From NCBI RefSeq assembly GCF_900105315.1, contig NZ_LT629766.1, positions 1,240,001 through 1,304,000 on the forward strand: 64,000 nt of DNA, read 5' to 3'. The notes under the pieces are model-generated. The model saw nothing but the letters and a program-made list of their open reading frames with translations, had not been told where the DNA came from and did not search any database. Both the position numbers and the translations under genes were made by a program. This DNA is from Brevibacterium siliguriense. Lineage in GTDB: Bacteria > Actinomycetota > Actinomycetes > Actinomycetales > Brevibacteriaceae. Below are positions 37,660-47,462 of this stretch, piece by piece; position 1 is the stretch's first letter; each line of letters starts with the position of its first letter.

Positions 37660-38772
37660 ATGGGACTTCGCACCAGACGCCGCGCATCGCTGGCGACGGC
37701 CGCCGGGCTGAGTCTGTCCCTGCTCGGGTTGACCGCCTGTTCGGCAGCACCCGCGTCCGATTCACATGACACCACTCTGACCTTGGCCGACAGCTACCCG
37801 CCGACGCACATCTTCGGAGCTTCAGGGGTGAGTGTCTTCATGGACGAGCTCTCCGAACCCGACCCCGAGGGGGCCGGTAGCTTAGACGGCTCCGGTGAAG
37901 AAGCCGGGACCGTTGACTTCGACTACTACCCGGCCGGGCAGATGGGCACTCCACGCGACCTCGTCTCACTTAATCGGTCGGGGGTCGTCGACATCAGCCC
38001 CGCCTCGGCGGCCTATCTCTCCGACCAGCTGCCGCTTTCGAGCGTGTCCGATCTGCCCGGCTTCGTCGATGACTCCTGTGTTGGGGCAGATGCGCTCTTC
38101 GACATGATGTCCCCCGGCGGGATCCTGTACGAAGAGGAATATGCTCCGCGCGGACTGCGGCCGCTCTGGGTGTCGGTGCTGCCCAGCTACGAGATCCTCA
38201 CCGTCGATCGACAAATAGACCGCCCTGAGGATCTGCGAGGGCTCAACATCCGAACTTCCGGTGGAGCACTGGACGCGACTCTCGACGAACTCGGTGCGTC
38301 GGCAGTGAGCATGCCCGCCGCTGACGCATATGAGGCGCTGTCCCGGAAGACCGTCGACGGCGTTGCGTTCCCCTTCATCAGCGTTTTGCCGTACAAGCTC
38401 CAGGAGGTCCTCCGCCATTCGACGACAGGACTCAACATCGGCGCGTTCGCCATCCCGTATGTCATAAGCGAGGACTCATGGCAGGAACTGAGCCCGGCGA
38501 CGCAGGAGCGCATCGAGACGGCGGGCCGCCACGCACAGGAGAGCCTGTGCACGGCCGTCAACGATGAGACGCCTGCTGCCATCGAGACCATCGAACAGAG
38601 CGGAGTGTCCTTCAACTCCCCGCACGGGCGCGGCAAGACGAGATTCGACGAGAAGCTCGAACCCGTGCGACAGCAATGGGCCGAGAACATGGATTCGATT
38701 GGCAAACCCGGCACCGAGGTGCTCCAGGACTACGAAGACAGCATCGCCCGACATGAGAGGGCAGCGAAATGA
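37660..38772 (+). CDS. TRAP transporter solute-binding lipoprotein (DctP family)
   Basis: A 370-residue extracytoplasmic receptor with a lipoprotein signal (basic N terminus, hydrophobic core, lipobox L-T-A-C27). Family features include Y-P-A-G-Q-M-G near 90 and L-N-I-R-T-S-G-G near 190, where Arg binds the carboxylate of the ligand, then M-P-A-A-D-A-Y-E-A-L. An insertion rich in acidic and Gly residues lies at about 65-85. It delivers an organic acid to the DctQM permease encoded next. The gene has a GGAGG site and a strong promoter-operator upstream. Confidence 0.92.
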   Translation: MGLRTRRRASLATAAGLSLSLLGLTACSAAPASDSHDTTLTLADSYPPTHIFGASGVSVFMDELSEPDPEGAGSLDGSGEEAGTVDFDYYPAGQMGTPRDLVSLNRSGVVDISPASAAYLSDQLPLSSVSDLPGFVDDSCVGADALFDMMSPGGILYEEEYAPRGLRPLWVSVLPSYEILTVDRQIDRPEDLRGLNIRTSGGALDATLDELGASAVSMPAADAYEALSRKTVDGVAFPFISVLPYKLQEVLRHSTTGLNIGAFAIPYVISEDSWQELSPATQERIETAGRHAQESLCTAVNDETPAAIETIEQSGVSFNSPHGRGKTRFDEKLEPVRQQWAENMDSIGKPGTEVLQDYEDSIARHERAAK

Positions 38773-39458
38773 TTCCCCTGAACGATGACGTCCCGACTGA
38801 GGGGCCCGCTCCGCGCCCACGAGCCCATCGACGGCCGGTTCGCACGTCGATCACTGCCATCAAGAACGCAAGCGTGGTTCTTGCCGCAATCGCAATCGTC
38901 GCTATGGCGCTCATCATGCTCGCCGAATCGATCATGCGCTACGCATTCAGCGCCCCATTGGGCTGGAACGTCAGTGCGGTCGAGAGAATCCTCATGCCGA
39001 TGTCGGTCTTCCTTGCGCTGCCGTGGCTGTATGTGACCGCTGGCCATGTCAGCGCCGAGATCATCTACGACCGACTCCCTGCTCGGTGGCGGATGACTGC
39101 GCGAGTGGTTGGACATATCCTTCTGCTTGTCATCGCTGCTGCCTTGGCGTATTCGGGTTTGGTGACAGTCGTAGACTCCTTCGACCTCGGCGACGCTCCG
39201 CCGCCGGGATCCAGTGAGGTGCCAATGCCCACTTGGATCTGGCAATTGTCCCAGCCGGTCGGAACGGCAGCCCTGTTCGTCGTGGCCCTGCTCGACACTC
39301 CTCGCGCCATCGGCGAAGATCAGGCACTTGTCGAAGATGCCGACAGCGAGGAGTCGGTTCTCGCCGCTGAGGGAAGTGACGCCGCAGGAAGCGACCCGTT
39401 GCACGAGCCGATCACGACTGATCGCGACGACTCTTCGAGGCCAAGAGGTGACCGGTGA
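38769..39458 (+). CDS. TRAP transporter small permease (DctQ family)
   Basis: A 229-residue protein with four transmembrane helices between about 35 and 180, and the A-E-S-I-M-R-Y-A-F family pattern on the first long helix. Both hydrophilic tails are longer than usual; the last 50 residues are acidic. Its start overlaps the end of the binding-protein gene by 4 bp and its stop overlaps the large permease gene. Confidence 0.88.
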   Translation: MIPLNDDVPTEGPAPRPRAHRRPVRTSITAIKNASVVLAAIAIVAMALIMLAESIMRYAFSAPLGWNVSAVERILMPMSVFLALPWLYVTAGHVSAEIIYDRLPARWRMTARVVGHILLLVIAAALAYSGLVTVVDSFDLGDAPPPGSSEVPMPTWIWQLSQPVGTAALFVVALLDTPRAIGEDQALVEDADSEESVLAAEGSDAAGSDPLHEPITTDRDDSSRPRGDR

Positions 39459-40738
39459 TGATCGTCATCGTCATCAGCGCTTTGCTGCTTGCCCTCATTC
39501 TCATTCGGGTGCCGATCCCCTTTGCCATCCTCGGCGCAGCAGGCGTCGGTCTGCTTTGGATCGGCGGACTCGGCAACCTAGTCGGGATCTTCGAAGTCAT
39601 TCCCATGAGCGCGGTGGGCAGCAATTCGCTCGCGGCCATTCCGCTGTTCATCTTCATGGCACACCTCGTCCTCAAGAGCGGAGTCCTGGCGTCGCTGTTC
39701 ACCTCGGCGAGCACCATCATCGGGCGGGTGAGAGGGGGAACCGGAATCGCGGCCGTACTCGCCGGTGCCGGATTCGCCGCGGTGTCGGGGTCGTCCACAG
39801 CAGCCGCGGCAACACTGGCACACACCTCGACGGACACGATGCTTAAGCAGGGGTACAGCCGACGGCTTGCGAGCGGCACAGTCGCCAGCGCCGGCACACT
39901 GGCCGCGATGATTCCGCCTTCAATTCTGCTGGTCTTCTACGCCATCACCGCAGAGACAAGTGTGGGCAAGACACTGCTGGCCGGTGTCCTTCCGGGCCTC
40001 CTAATGGGATTCGGCCTCGCGCTGACTGTGTGGGTCATGGGGCTGCGCGGCCACGCTCCCGCGACCGAAGCCACGCACTGGACCGCGAAGCTCAAAGCAC
40101 TGTCGGGACTGCTGCCGGTCCTCGTCCTCTTCGTCATCGTCGTGGGCACGGTTTTCCTCGGCATCGCAACGGCAACGGAAGCGGCCGCTTTGGGCTGCCT
40201 CGGCGGATTCCTGCTCATGGTGTGGACGAAGACGGTGAACCGGTCGAATCTGCGGTCGGCCCTGGTCGGCACCGTGTCCAGCAGCGCGATGATCCTCGCC
40301 ATCGTCTTCGCCGCGCATGTCTTCGGAGTCTTCCTCACCGAGACTCGGGTGACTCCGACCGTGGTCGACTTCGTCCAGGGGCTGTCGATCGCACCGATGC
40401 TCGTCGTCATCATCTTTGCCTTCGTCTATCTGGTCCTGGGCTTCTTCATGGATCAGATGGCGATCATCGCGCTCACGGTTCCGGTCACCCTGCCGGTCAT
40501 CGAGGCGCTCGGGTTCGACCCGATCTGGTTCGGCGTCATCGTCATCCTGCTGGCAGAAGTCGGCCTGATCACTCCTCCACTCGGGCTCAATGCCTTTGTG
40601 GTGGCACGGGCTGCGAACATCAGAGTCGAGACAGTGTTCCTGGGGTCCGTTCCCTTCATCATCGCGATGCTCATCGTTACAGCGCTGGTCTTCGCCTTCC
40701 CCGAACTTGCCCTGCTCCTGACGGTTACTGCGAATTGA
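39455..40738 (+). CDS. TRAP transporter large permease (DctM family)
   Basis: A 427-residue protein with about 12 hydrophobic segments, the sodium-coupled channel part of the TRAP transporter. Typical are I-P-L-F-I-F-M-A near 58, G-S-S-T-A-A-A-A-T-L in the middle, and G-L-I-T-P-P-L-G-L-N close to the end. Start is GTG overlapping the dctQ stop; an ATG three bases later is equally possible. With the two preceding genes it forms one uptake system. Confidence 0.93.
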   Translation: MMIVIVISALLLALILIRVPIPFAILGAAGVGLLWIGGLGNLVGIFEVIPMSAVGSNSLAAIPLFIFMAHLVLKSGVLASLFTSASTIIGRVRGGTGIAAVLAGAGFAAVSGSSTAAAATLAHTSTDTMLKQGYSRRLASGTVASAGTLAAMIPPSILLVFYAITAETSVGKTLLAGVLPGLLMGFGLALTVWVMGLRGHAPATEATHWTAKLKALSGLLPVLVLFVIVVGTVFLGIATATEAAALGCLGGFLLMVWTKTVNRSNLRSALVGTVSSSAMILAIVFAAHVFGVFLTETRVTPTVVDFVQGLSIAPMLVVIIFAFVYLVLGFFMDQMAIIALTVPVTLPVIEALGFDPIWFGVIVILLAEVGLITPPLGLNAFVVARAANIRVETVFLGSVPFIIAMLIVTALVFAFPELALLLTVTAN

Positions 40739-40748
40739 GGTCAACTCC

Positions 40749-41963
40749 GTGACATTGCCGACTTCCGATCAGCCCGCCCCCGCGCTCGACGGGCTCACGG
40801 TCCTCGAGGTGGGGGCCGTGATCATGGCGCCCTATGCGGGAAAGATACTCGCCGACCTGGGAGCCGACGTGATCAAAGTCGAGCAGCCCGGCGGAGATAT
40901 CGGCAGGCGGATCGGTTTGGGCGGGGCGACCGGTGACAGCGTTCTGTCGATGAATCTCAACGCGAACAAACGCAGCATCGAACTCGATGCCGGCGTGGAT
41001 GCGGATCGGCCGACTCTCGAACGGCTCATCTCCTGGGCCGACGTCATCATCACCAACCTTCTGCCGAGGCGCCGTGCTCGATACGGACTTGATTGGGACA
41101 CGGTCCACCGAATCAGCCCGAGGACCATTCTGTGTACCGCGCAGGGGTTCTCCTCACACTCGCCGTACGGTGATCGTCCGGCATACGATGACATCATCCA
41201 GGCGGGATCCGGTCTGGCGGACACGTATCGATTGCGCGATGGTGCCCCGGCCTACTCTCCCTACGTCGTGGCCGACAAAGTCTGCGGTATGACCATGGTT
41301 CAGGCGGTGCTTTCGGCGCTCTTCGCGACCCGGTCGAGCGGCGCGGGCACGTGGGTCGATGTTCCGATGATCGACACTATGTCGGCATTCACCGCGGTCG
41401 AGCACCTCGGCGGTCACACGTTTGTGCCTTCTCGCGGCGATGTCGGATGGTCGCGAGTCCTGGCTCCTGAGCACCGGCCCCATCGAGCTCTCGACGGCTA
41501 CATCTGCGTGATGCCCTACACCGATCGCAACTGGGCCGACTTCTGCGAGCTCATCGAGCGACCCGACTACCTCGTCCACCCCGATCTGAGCACCAATCAG
41601 GCTCGAACGAGAAACCCCCACGTCTACGAGTCGGTGCTTGCCGATTATGCCGCGTCCCGCACATGCGGCCAGATCCGGGCAGAGTGCGAGCGGTACGCCA
41701 TTCCCGTTCAGGCGGTAGTGCGCGTTGACGAGATCACTGCAGACAGCTACCTCGGCGAGTCGCCGATGCTGTCAGCGCAAGTTCACTCAAAGCAGGGGCA
41801 GTACCTGCACGTCGGGTCGCCGCTGACGTTCAACAACCGACCGCGGCCCGAGGTGCGAGAAGCGCCAGGGCTCGACGCGAACCGGGAGGACATCCTCGAC
41901 GAGATCGGGAGGGCATCCTCGCCGAAGGTCGGTGGGTCCGCGGCGGCCGAACTCGAGCGGTGA
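40749..41963 (+). CDS. CoA-transferase family III (CaiB/BaiF) protein
   Basis: A 404-residue enzyme that moves CoA between carboxylic acids. It shows G-L-T-V-L-E-V-G, A-P-Y-A-G-K-I-L-A-D-L-G-A-D-V-I-K-V-E-Q-P-G-G-D near the N terminus, N-x-N-K-R-S-I-E-L-D, and the catalytic Asp in Y-D147-D-I-I-Q-A-G-S-G. It starts 10 bp after the permease gene with GTG, so it is in the TRAP operon. It likely activates the imported acid to its CoA thioester for the acyl-CoA dehydrogenase. Substrate unknown. Confidence 0.92.
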   Translation: MTLPTSDQPAPALDGLTVLEVGAVIMAPYAGKILADLGADVIKVEQPGGDIGRRIGLGGATGDSVLSMNLNANKRSIELDAGVDADRPTLERLISWADVIITNLLPRRRARYGLDWDTVHRISPRTILCTAQGFSSHSPYGDRPAYDDIIQAGSGLADTYRLRDGAPAYSPYVVADKVCGMTMVQAVLSALFATRSSGAGTWVDVPMIDTMSAFTAVEHLGGHTFVPSRGDVGWSRVLAPEHRPHRALDGYICVMPYTDRNWADFCELIERPDYLVHPDLSTNQARTRNPHVYESVLADYAASRTCGQIRAECERYAIPVQAVVRVDEITADSYLGESPMLSAQVHSKQGQYLHVGSPLTFNNRPRPEVREAPGLDANREDILDEIGRASSPKVGGSAAAELER

Positions 41964-42096
41964 ACCCTCTGACAGTGAACTCTGGGCCTAGGAGCCAGGG
42001 TGCGACGTGCGGCAGGTCGCAGGAAATCCGCCGGGTACGGGACGCAGGGACCGCCTGCGATTGGAAACACGGCCGCACCCTGATAGACATTGACTT

Positions 42097-42810
42097 ATGA
42101 CCTCGACACATCGCACGGTGACTCGGATTGTGAGGATTCTCGAGTCTGCCGCACGTGCGGGCGACCGGGGGGTGGCCCTCAGCACTTTGGCGCGTGAACT
42201 CGATGCGCCGAAGTCGAGCGTGCACGGTTTCGTCCGAGGGCTGTGCGCAGAGGGCTACCTCGCCGAGACGGCCGACGGCTATGTCCTCGGATCCGGTGTG
42301 GCACATGTGCTGGGGCCGGCCGAGAACTCCGTGGTACTACTCATCGAGGATGTCCTCGCCGAGATCTCGGCCCGAACTGGTGAGACCGTCACCGTGGCCG
42401 TCAGAGTGGGTACTTCGGTGGTGTACGTGCACAGCCTGCCGGCCGACTACGAGGTCTGCTACGCCCCGCGACTGAAGGTGCGACGTCCGCTGCTGCCGAC
42501 CTCCTCGGGGAAGCTGTTCTTTGCGTTCGCACCCAAGACCGGCGATTCCGAACTGCTTGCGTCCTTCGATCCTGAGACCAGAGCCCGATTGGAGACGGAG
42601 CTGCCGGCGATTCGTGACAGCGGCATCGCACTCAATCAAGGGGAGACCGTCCCCGATGTCTCCGCTGTCGCCGCTGGGGTCTTCGTCGATAGAGTCCTGT
42701 CTGCCGCGATTACCATCGCCGGGCCGATCACCCGCACGAAGGAGCACATCGAGCACTACGGCACCATCGCCCGTGAGCTCCTCGACGGAGCGGGCTTCGG
42801 CCGACTCTGA
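42097..42810 (+). CDS. IclR family transcription regulator
   Basis: A 237-residue regulator with an N-terminal winged helix (about 5-68; L-A-R-E-L-D-A-P-K-S-S-V-H-G-F-V-R-G-L) and an IclR effector domain (about 75-235; V-Y-V-H-S-L, R-P-L-L-P-T-S-S-G-K-L-F-F-A-F). It follows the CoA-transferase gene by 133 bp on the same strand and may control the aromatic- or organic-acid locus together with the GntR protein. Confidence 0.92.
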   Translation: MTSTHRTVTRIVRILESAARAGDRGVALSTLARELDAPKSSVHGFVRGLCAEGYLAETADGYVLGSGVAHVLGPAENSVVLLIEDVLAEISARTGETVTVAVRVGTSVVYVHSLPADYEVCYAPRLKVRRPLLPTSSGKLFFAFAPKTGDSELLASFDPETRARLETELPAIRDSGIALNQGETVPDVSAVAAGVFVDRVLSAAITIAGPITRTKEHIEHYGTIARELLDGAGFGRL

Positions 42811-42835
42811 ACGCAACGTCACCGTCCCCGAACTC

Positions 42836-44470
42836 TCAGCGGACTTCGATGTTGTAGCTGTAGCCCTGTTCGGTGAGGAAGCGGCGGCGCTGAGCGGCGA
42901 AGTGCTCATCGACGGTGTCGGCAGCGACGACCGTGTAGAACGTGGCCGACCCTTTGTCTTCCTTCGGACGCAGGATCCGTCCGAGGCGCTGAGCCTCTTC
43001 CTGTCGCGAACCGAAGGCTCCGGAGACCTGGATCGCCACCGAGGCAGCCGGCAGATCCACGGAGAAGTTCGCGACCTTCGAGACGACGAGCACCGGGATC
43101 TCCCCGGACCGGAATTCGCGGAAGAGCTCCTGGCGCACCGATTCGGGGGTCTGCCCGGTGAGAACGGGCGCGCCGAGTTCGGCTCCGATCTCCTCGAGCT
43201 GATCGAGGTACTGCCCGATGACGAGGATCTGTGAATCCGGATGATCGGCGACGAGCTCGGAGACGATCGGCAGCTTCGCATCCGACGTCGCCGCCAGCCG
43301 GTACCGGTCCTCACCGTCGGCGCGAGCGTACGCGGTTCGGGTTCCGCCGTCGAGGCGGACGCGGACTTCATGGCAGGCGGCGGAGGCGATATACCCTAGC
43401 CGTTCGAGTTCTTTCCACGGCACTTCGTACTGCTTGGGTCCGATGAGGGAGAACACCTCGTCTTCGCGTCCGTCCTCACGCACCAGCGTCGCGGTCAGTC
43501 CGAGGCGACGACGCGCCTGCAAGCTTGCGGTCAGCCGGAAGATCGGCGCCGGCAGCAGGTGCACCTCGTCATAGATGACCAGCCCCCAGTCCTTGGCGTC
43601 GAGGAGCTCGAGGTGGAGATACGAGCCCTTCCTGCGAGTCGTGAGCACCTGGTAGGTGGCGATGGTGATCGGGCGGATCTCCTTCGTCGATCCCGAATAT
43701 TCGCCGACCTCGTCTTCGGTCAGGGTGGTGCGTCGCAGGATCTCGTCCTTCCACTGCTTGGCCGAGACCGAGTTCGTCACGAGGATGAGCGTCGTCGTCT
43801 GGACTCGAGACATCGTGGCCACACCGACGACTGTCTTCCCGGCACCGCACGGCAGAACGACGACTCCGGACTCACCGGACAGCGACTGGTCGATGGCCTG
43901 CTTCTGGTAGTCGCGCAGGTGCCACTGACCGCCGTGGGCATCATCGGACAGGGAGATCTCGTGAGCCTCGCCGTCGACGTAGCCGGCGTGGTCGGAGACC
44001 GGGTGGCCCAGCTGCAACAGGGCGTGTTTGAGCTCGCCGCGCTCGGAGGGATGGACGAGGACGGATTCTGCATCGATGCGTTTGCCGAACTTGCCGACGA
44101 GGTCGGGCTGGCCGACGAGCTCGTCGAGCAGCCCCGTCTCCGTCGACGTCAGGGTCAGTCCGTGGACCGGATGATCGATGAGGGTGAGTACACCGAAGCG
44201 ATCCATGATGTCGACGATGTCGACGAGGAGCTCATGCGGGACCGGGTACTTCGCGAATTCGAGGAGCACGTCGACGACGGATTCGGCATCGTGGCCGCTG
44301 GCGCGTGCGTTCCACAGGCCCAGCGGAGTGATCTCGTAGGTGTGGATGTACTCCGGGGTCCGCGACAGCTGCGCGAACGGGGCGATCGCCACGGCCGCCT
44401 CGACGGCGAGGGGATGTCCCGATTCCAGCAGCACAGTCCGATCGGACTGCACGATCAGCGGACCATTCAT
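42836..44470 (-). CDS. DNA repair helicase XPB-like (SF2)
   Basis: A 544-residue SF2 DNA helicase related to eukaryotic XPB. An N-terminal domain (about 1-160) precedes the helicase core: Walker A L-P-C-G-A-G-K-T (about 207-214), D-E-V-H box in I-Y-D-E-V-H-L-L-P, and the C-terminal R-L-G-R-I-L-R-P motif VI. The product acts in DNA repair or transcription-coupled unwinding in actinomycetes. GGGAAGG lies before the ATG. The helicase-associated gene upstream of it on the same strand is its usual partner in actinomycetes; palindromic element copy C lies between them. Confidence 0.93.
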   Translation of the reverse strand: MNGPLIVQSDRTVLLESGHPLAVEAAVAIAPFAQLSRTPEYIHTYEITPLGLWNARASGHDAESVVDVLLEFAKYPVPHELLVDIVDIMDRFGVLTLIDHPVHGLTLTSTETGLLDELVGQPDLVGKFGKRIDAESVLVHPSERGELKHALLQLGHPVSDHAGYVDGEAHEISLSDDAHGGQWHLRDYQKQAIDQSLSGESGVVVLPCGAGKTVVGVATMSRVQTTTLILVTNSVSAKQWKDEILRRTTLTEDEVGEYSGSTKEIRPITIATYQVLTTRRKGSYLHLELLDAKDWGLVIYDEVHLLPAPIFRLTASLQARRRLGLTATLVREDGREDEVFSLIGPKQYEVPWKELERLGYIASAACHEVRVRLDGGTRTAYARADGEDRYRLAATSDAKLPIVSELVADHPDSQILVIGQYLDQLEEIGAELGAPVLTGQTPESVRQELFREFRSGEIPVLVVSKVANFSVDLPAASVAIQVSGAFGSRQEEAQRLGRILRPKEDKGSATFYTVVAADTVDEHFAAQRRRFLTEQGYSYNIEVR

Positions 44471-44544
44471 TCAATACTTCCCTTCCCGAAGTGTGATGAC
44501 ACCAGAGGACACAACACGTCCATCACCCCGATTGTTCCCGCTCC

Positions 44545-44609
44545 GAGCTACCTGACGGGGGCCCAGATACGTGGCGCCAGGTTGCTGGGACGCCGTCAGG
44601 TAGCAATTA
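44545..44609 (-). repeat. Palindromic element copy C
   Basis: On the minus strand the 65 bp start TAATTGCTACCTGACGGCGT and end in GTAGCTC, matching copy B over its whole length with a handful of differences. TAA at its start (44609-44607) is the stop codon of the helicase-associated gene. The element thus lies in the same position and orientation relative to its upstream gene as copy B. Confidence 0.93.
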
Positions 44610-46747
44610 GGGGGAGGGGTCTACGGAGACGATGCGGGCGACGGACAGGGAGGCCTCGGCGCCGGTGGTCGTCACCACTCCGCGGACTCGACCGGCGTTG
44701 AGGGTGGTCGGCAGCATCTCGATCGTCCGCTCCTTGCCGTGGGAATCCGCGATCCGAATGAGCACGCGTCGCTTCTCCTCCGCCGCTTCCCGCAGCCGAT
44801 CCATATGCCCCAAGGGCTCATCCGTGCTCACCTGGGCGGCCGCCGCAGGTGCAGACCGCAGGATCCGAATATATTCGCCGAGGTGACCGTCACTGACCCG
44901 TGGACGCCGCCTGACGCTGACCTCGGGTTCCGATTCGGTGATCACCCGACGTCTGCGCACCGGCCCGGCCGCCGAATGCAGCAGAGCATGGTGATCCCCG
45001 GCCTCGAGCAGGTGCATCGTCCGCTCCGGGCCCAGCTGAGCGATCGCCACGGTCGGCGCCAGTCGTTCGAGACCGGCCGGCATCATCGCCTGATCGGAGA
45101 GGATGACATCGAGGTCGACCGGGTCGTCGACGATGAGCACCGCCCGGGCCCCTGCCACCCGCACCCGCCGCAGCTTCGACGCCGTGTTCTGCACGAGGAA
45201 CTCCAAGGTCGACGGCAGCTCTTCTGCACTGATCTCGGCGAGTTCGGCCAAGGCCTCCTCCGGGGTGAGACCGGCCTGCATGGTGTCTTCGATGGTCTCG
45301 CCGTCGATGCGGTAGACCGTGCCCTGGCCGCGCGCCTCGACGACGGCGTACCTGCGCAGAATATGGTGGACTCGCGGTTCGATCGGGCCGGTTGCCACGG
45401 CTGTTAGATCGGATTGGATGAGCACGGTGTCGACCTCGGCCCCGAGTCCCTCGGTGACCGCGGCGACGACGTCCCCGGGCACGGTCAGGGCCTCCATGGA
45501 CACACCCAACGGCAGGATCGAAGGGTCCTGATTGGCGTGCTCGGCCATCGCCCGATCCAGTCCGGCGGCCAGACGGAGACCGAACCGGCTCGGCCCGAAA
45601 TGATCCGGCTGCTGCAGGGGCGTCGTCGCCAGCCCGAAGGTGACGCAAGTATGGAGAACAGCCTCGGTCATCGCGAATTCGTGTGCCGGCAGCAGCGGGT
45701 GGCGGCGCAGAAGCTCGGCGTGGATCCATCCTGCCGACCGGGCCGAACCCAGACCGATGTCGTGGAGGACCGAGAGCACAGCGAAGCGCAGCAGCGGCAT
45801 CGCCGGCACCGACAGCCCGTAGCCCTTGAACAGGGACTTCTTCGGGGTGGCGAGCACGGTGAGGCGCTCGTTCTCGCTCGCCCCCGCCGCCAGCTGAGTG
45901 ACGTCGAGCAGTTCGCGCAGCCATGCCCCGACCAGCGCTGCCCACAGTTCGGCACGATCGCCGGCGAGGGCGGAATCGGCATCATCGGCGGCCGTCCACT
46001 GCGGATCGAGCGCATCGTCGAGGACCCCGATGAGGTTCAGCGACTTCGCCGCCTGCAACAGGGTGATCGTCTGCTCGAGACCCAGTTCGAGGGTGCGGGC
46101 GAGTCGGGAGACATCCCGTTTCGAGATGCCGCCGCTGGTCAGCCGGGAGATCGGCAAAGCGGTAAGTTCATCGACGAGCCCGCGCAGGGACGAGATGACC
46201 TCGGCCACGGCAGCCTGTTCGCTGTTGTGGATGAGCGGCTGGCCGATTGTGGCCGCGGACGAATCGATCGACGCGGAGTCGATCTGCCATGGATGGGCGC
46301 GGGAGGATTCGGCCGCCGAGGTCGGCAGGAGGGTGATGGCCTCGGACTGGATCTTCCACACGCTCGCACCCGAAGCCCCTGCAGACCCGACCGCCCCAGA
46401 CCCGCCAGCCCCGGCACCGCCCGCTTCCCCACCGGCAGGCCAGGCCAGGCCGAGGTCGCGCAGCCGGGGAGGGCCGCCTCGGCGAGGGTGGGATCGATGT
46501 GCGGATTGCCCGTGATCTCGATCTCGGGCTTCGTCCGGGCCGCCTTGGCCAGGGAGATGAAGACCTCGAGCGTCGATGCGTCGAGGGCTTCGATGCCGCG
46601 GGAGACTCCGATGCGCGAGGATGCGGCCGCAGCCAGGGCCGCCATCGTCGGGGACTCGGGTTGGAGGAGGTCGCGTCGGGTCCGGACGAAGGACTCGAAG
46701 TCGGCATCTGCACTGTGGGACAGCCACTGGCTGAAGGTCATTGACAT
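44607..46747 (-). CDS. Helicase-associated (XPB partner) domain protein, apparent frameshift
   Basis: The N terminus (M-S-M-T-F-S-Q-W-L-S-H-S-A-D-A-D-F-E-S-F-V-R-T-R-R-D-L, then the I-E-A-L-D-A-S-T-L-E-V helix) is in one frame, while the remaining roughly 600 residues (from R-L-R-D-L-G-L-A-W on, ending in a domain with L-I-V-D-D-P-V-D-L-D-V-I-L) are in another. The frames would join if the CCCC run at 46466-46469 (minus strand) had one more C. The family, found next to XPB-like helicases in actinomycetes, is normally about 700-750 residues, which the joined product would match. TAGACT lies 8 nt before the ATG. A sequencing error, a recent mutation or phase variation are all possible. Confidence 0.7.
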
Positions 46748-46821
46748 CGCAGATCAGTCTATCGCGAGGGGTACAATGGAGGGGCAGATTACGGATCAGA
46801 GATCAGACGGAAGGACGCGCA

Positions 46822-47052
46822 TTGTCAGCCACTCGAGTCGACACGACCATCGTCGTCGCCGCAGTTGCCGCCGCAGCCATCGGGGCGCTCGGCCTCATCG
46901 GCGTCCTCGGTCAGGCCTGGATGGGAATGACGCCCAGTCCGCTCCTGACCTACCTGCCCATGATCCTCGTGCCCATCGCCGTCATCCTCGCCTGCGTGGC
47001 CATGATCCGAGCGGCCATCCGACGCAGACAGACCGGGGTGGGCCACCGCTGA
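46822..47052 (+). CDS. Small membrane protein, two predicted helices
   Basis: A 76-residue protein of no recognised family with two hydrophobic helices (about 9-33 and 41-64) and a basic C terminus (R-A-A-I-R-R-R-Q). The start is TTG at 46822, supported by GAAGGA 6 nt upstream; a TACAAT -10-like box lies about 50 bp before. It diverges from the helicase-associated gene. Confidence 0.6.
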   Translation: MSATRVDTTIVVAAVAAAAIGALGLIGVLGQAWMGMTPSPLLTYLPMILVPIAVILACVAMIRAAIRRRQTGVGHR

Positions 47053-47462
47053 AACCATCACTCATGCCGCTCACCCCGCAGGTTCGGGGACAGGCATGAG
47101 CCACGCCCGCCCAGTGTGATCGAAGCGGTGCTGGTCCCCACCTCGCCGAGGCGGCCGACCACCACAGCGCGCACGTGCTCGTGATCTCCCGCCACCGAAA
47201 AGGCGCCCACCACCACGGTGTCCACGGCCTTGCCGGATGAGAGAGAACCAGAGATCGCATCGCTGGCACGATCCTTTCGGACCCACAGGCGCACAGCCTG
47301 ACCGACGACTCTCCGGGCACTTGATCACAGCGCACTGCACACAGACACACCAGCTTCCCGGCTGCGGAATCCGACTCCGCAGCCGACCGACACACAGCCC
47401 GCACCCGCGGGCACCTGACAATCAGCCCGCCACCGCGGGTGAGACCAGACAGAAAGGACATC
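47053..47462 (+). other. Non-coding region: structured leader before a cold-shock-domain gene
   Basis: Contains three hairpins. The first (47061-47100: CTCATGCC...GGCATGAG with an inner CCCCG/CGGGG) probably ends the upstream transcript. The second is perfect (47360-47384: GGCTGCGGA-ATCCGAC-TCCGCAGCC). Third, two near-identical tandem segments of the form CAGCCCGC-ACC-GCGGG lie between about 47395 and 47450, just before the ribosome site. One GCCGAGGCGGCC motif is at about 47148. No gene is seen. Confidence 0.5.
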
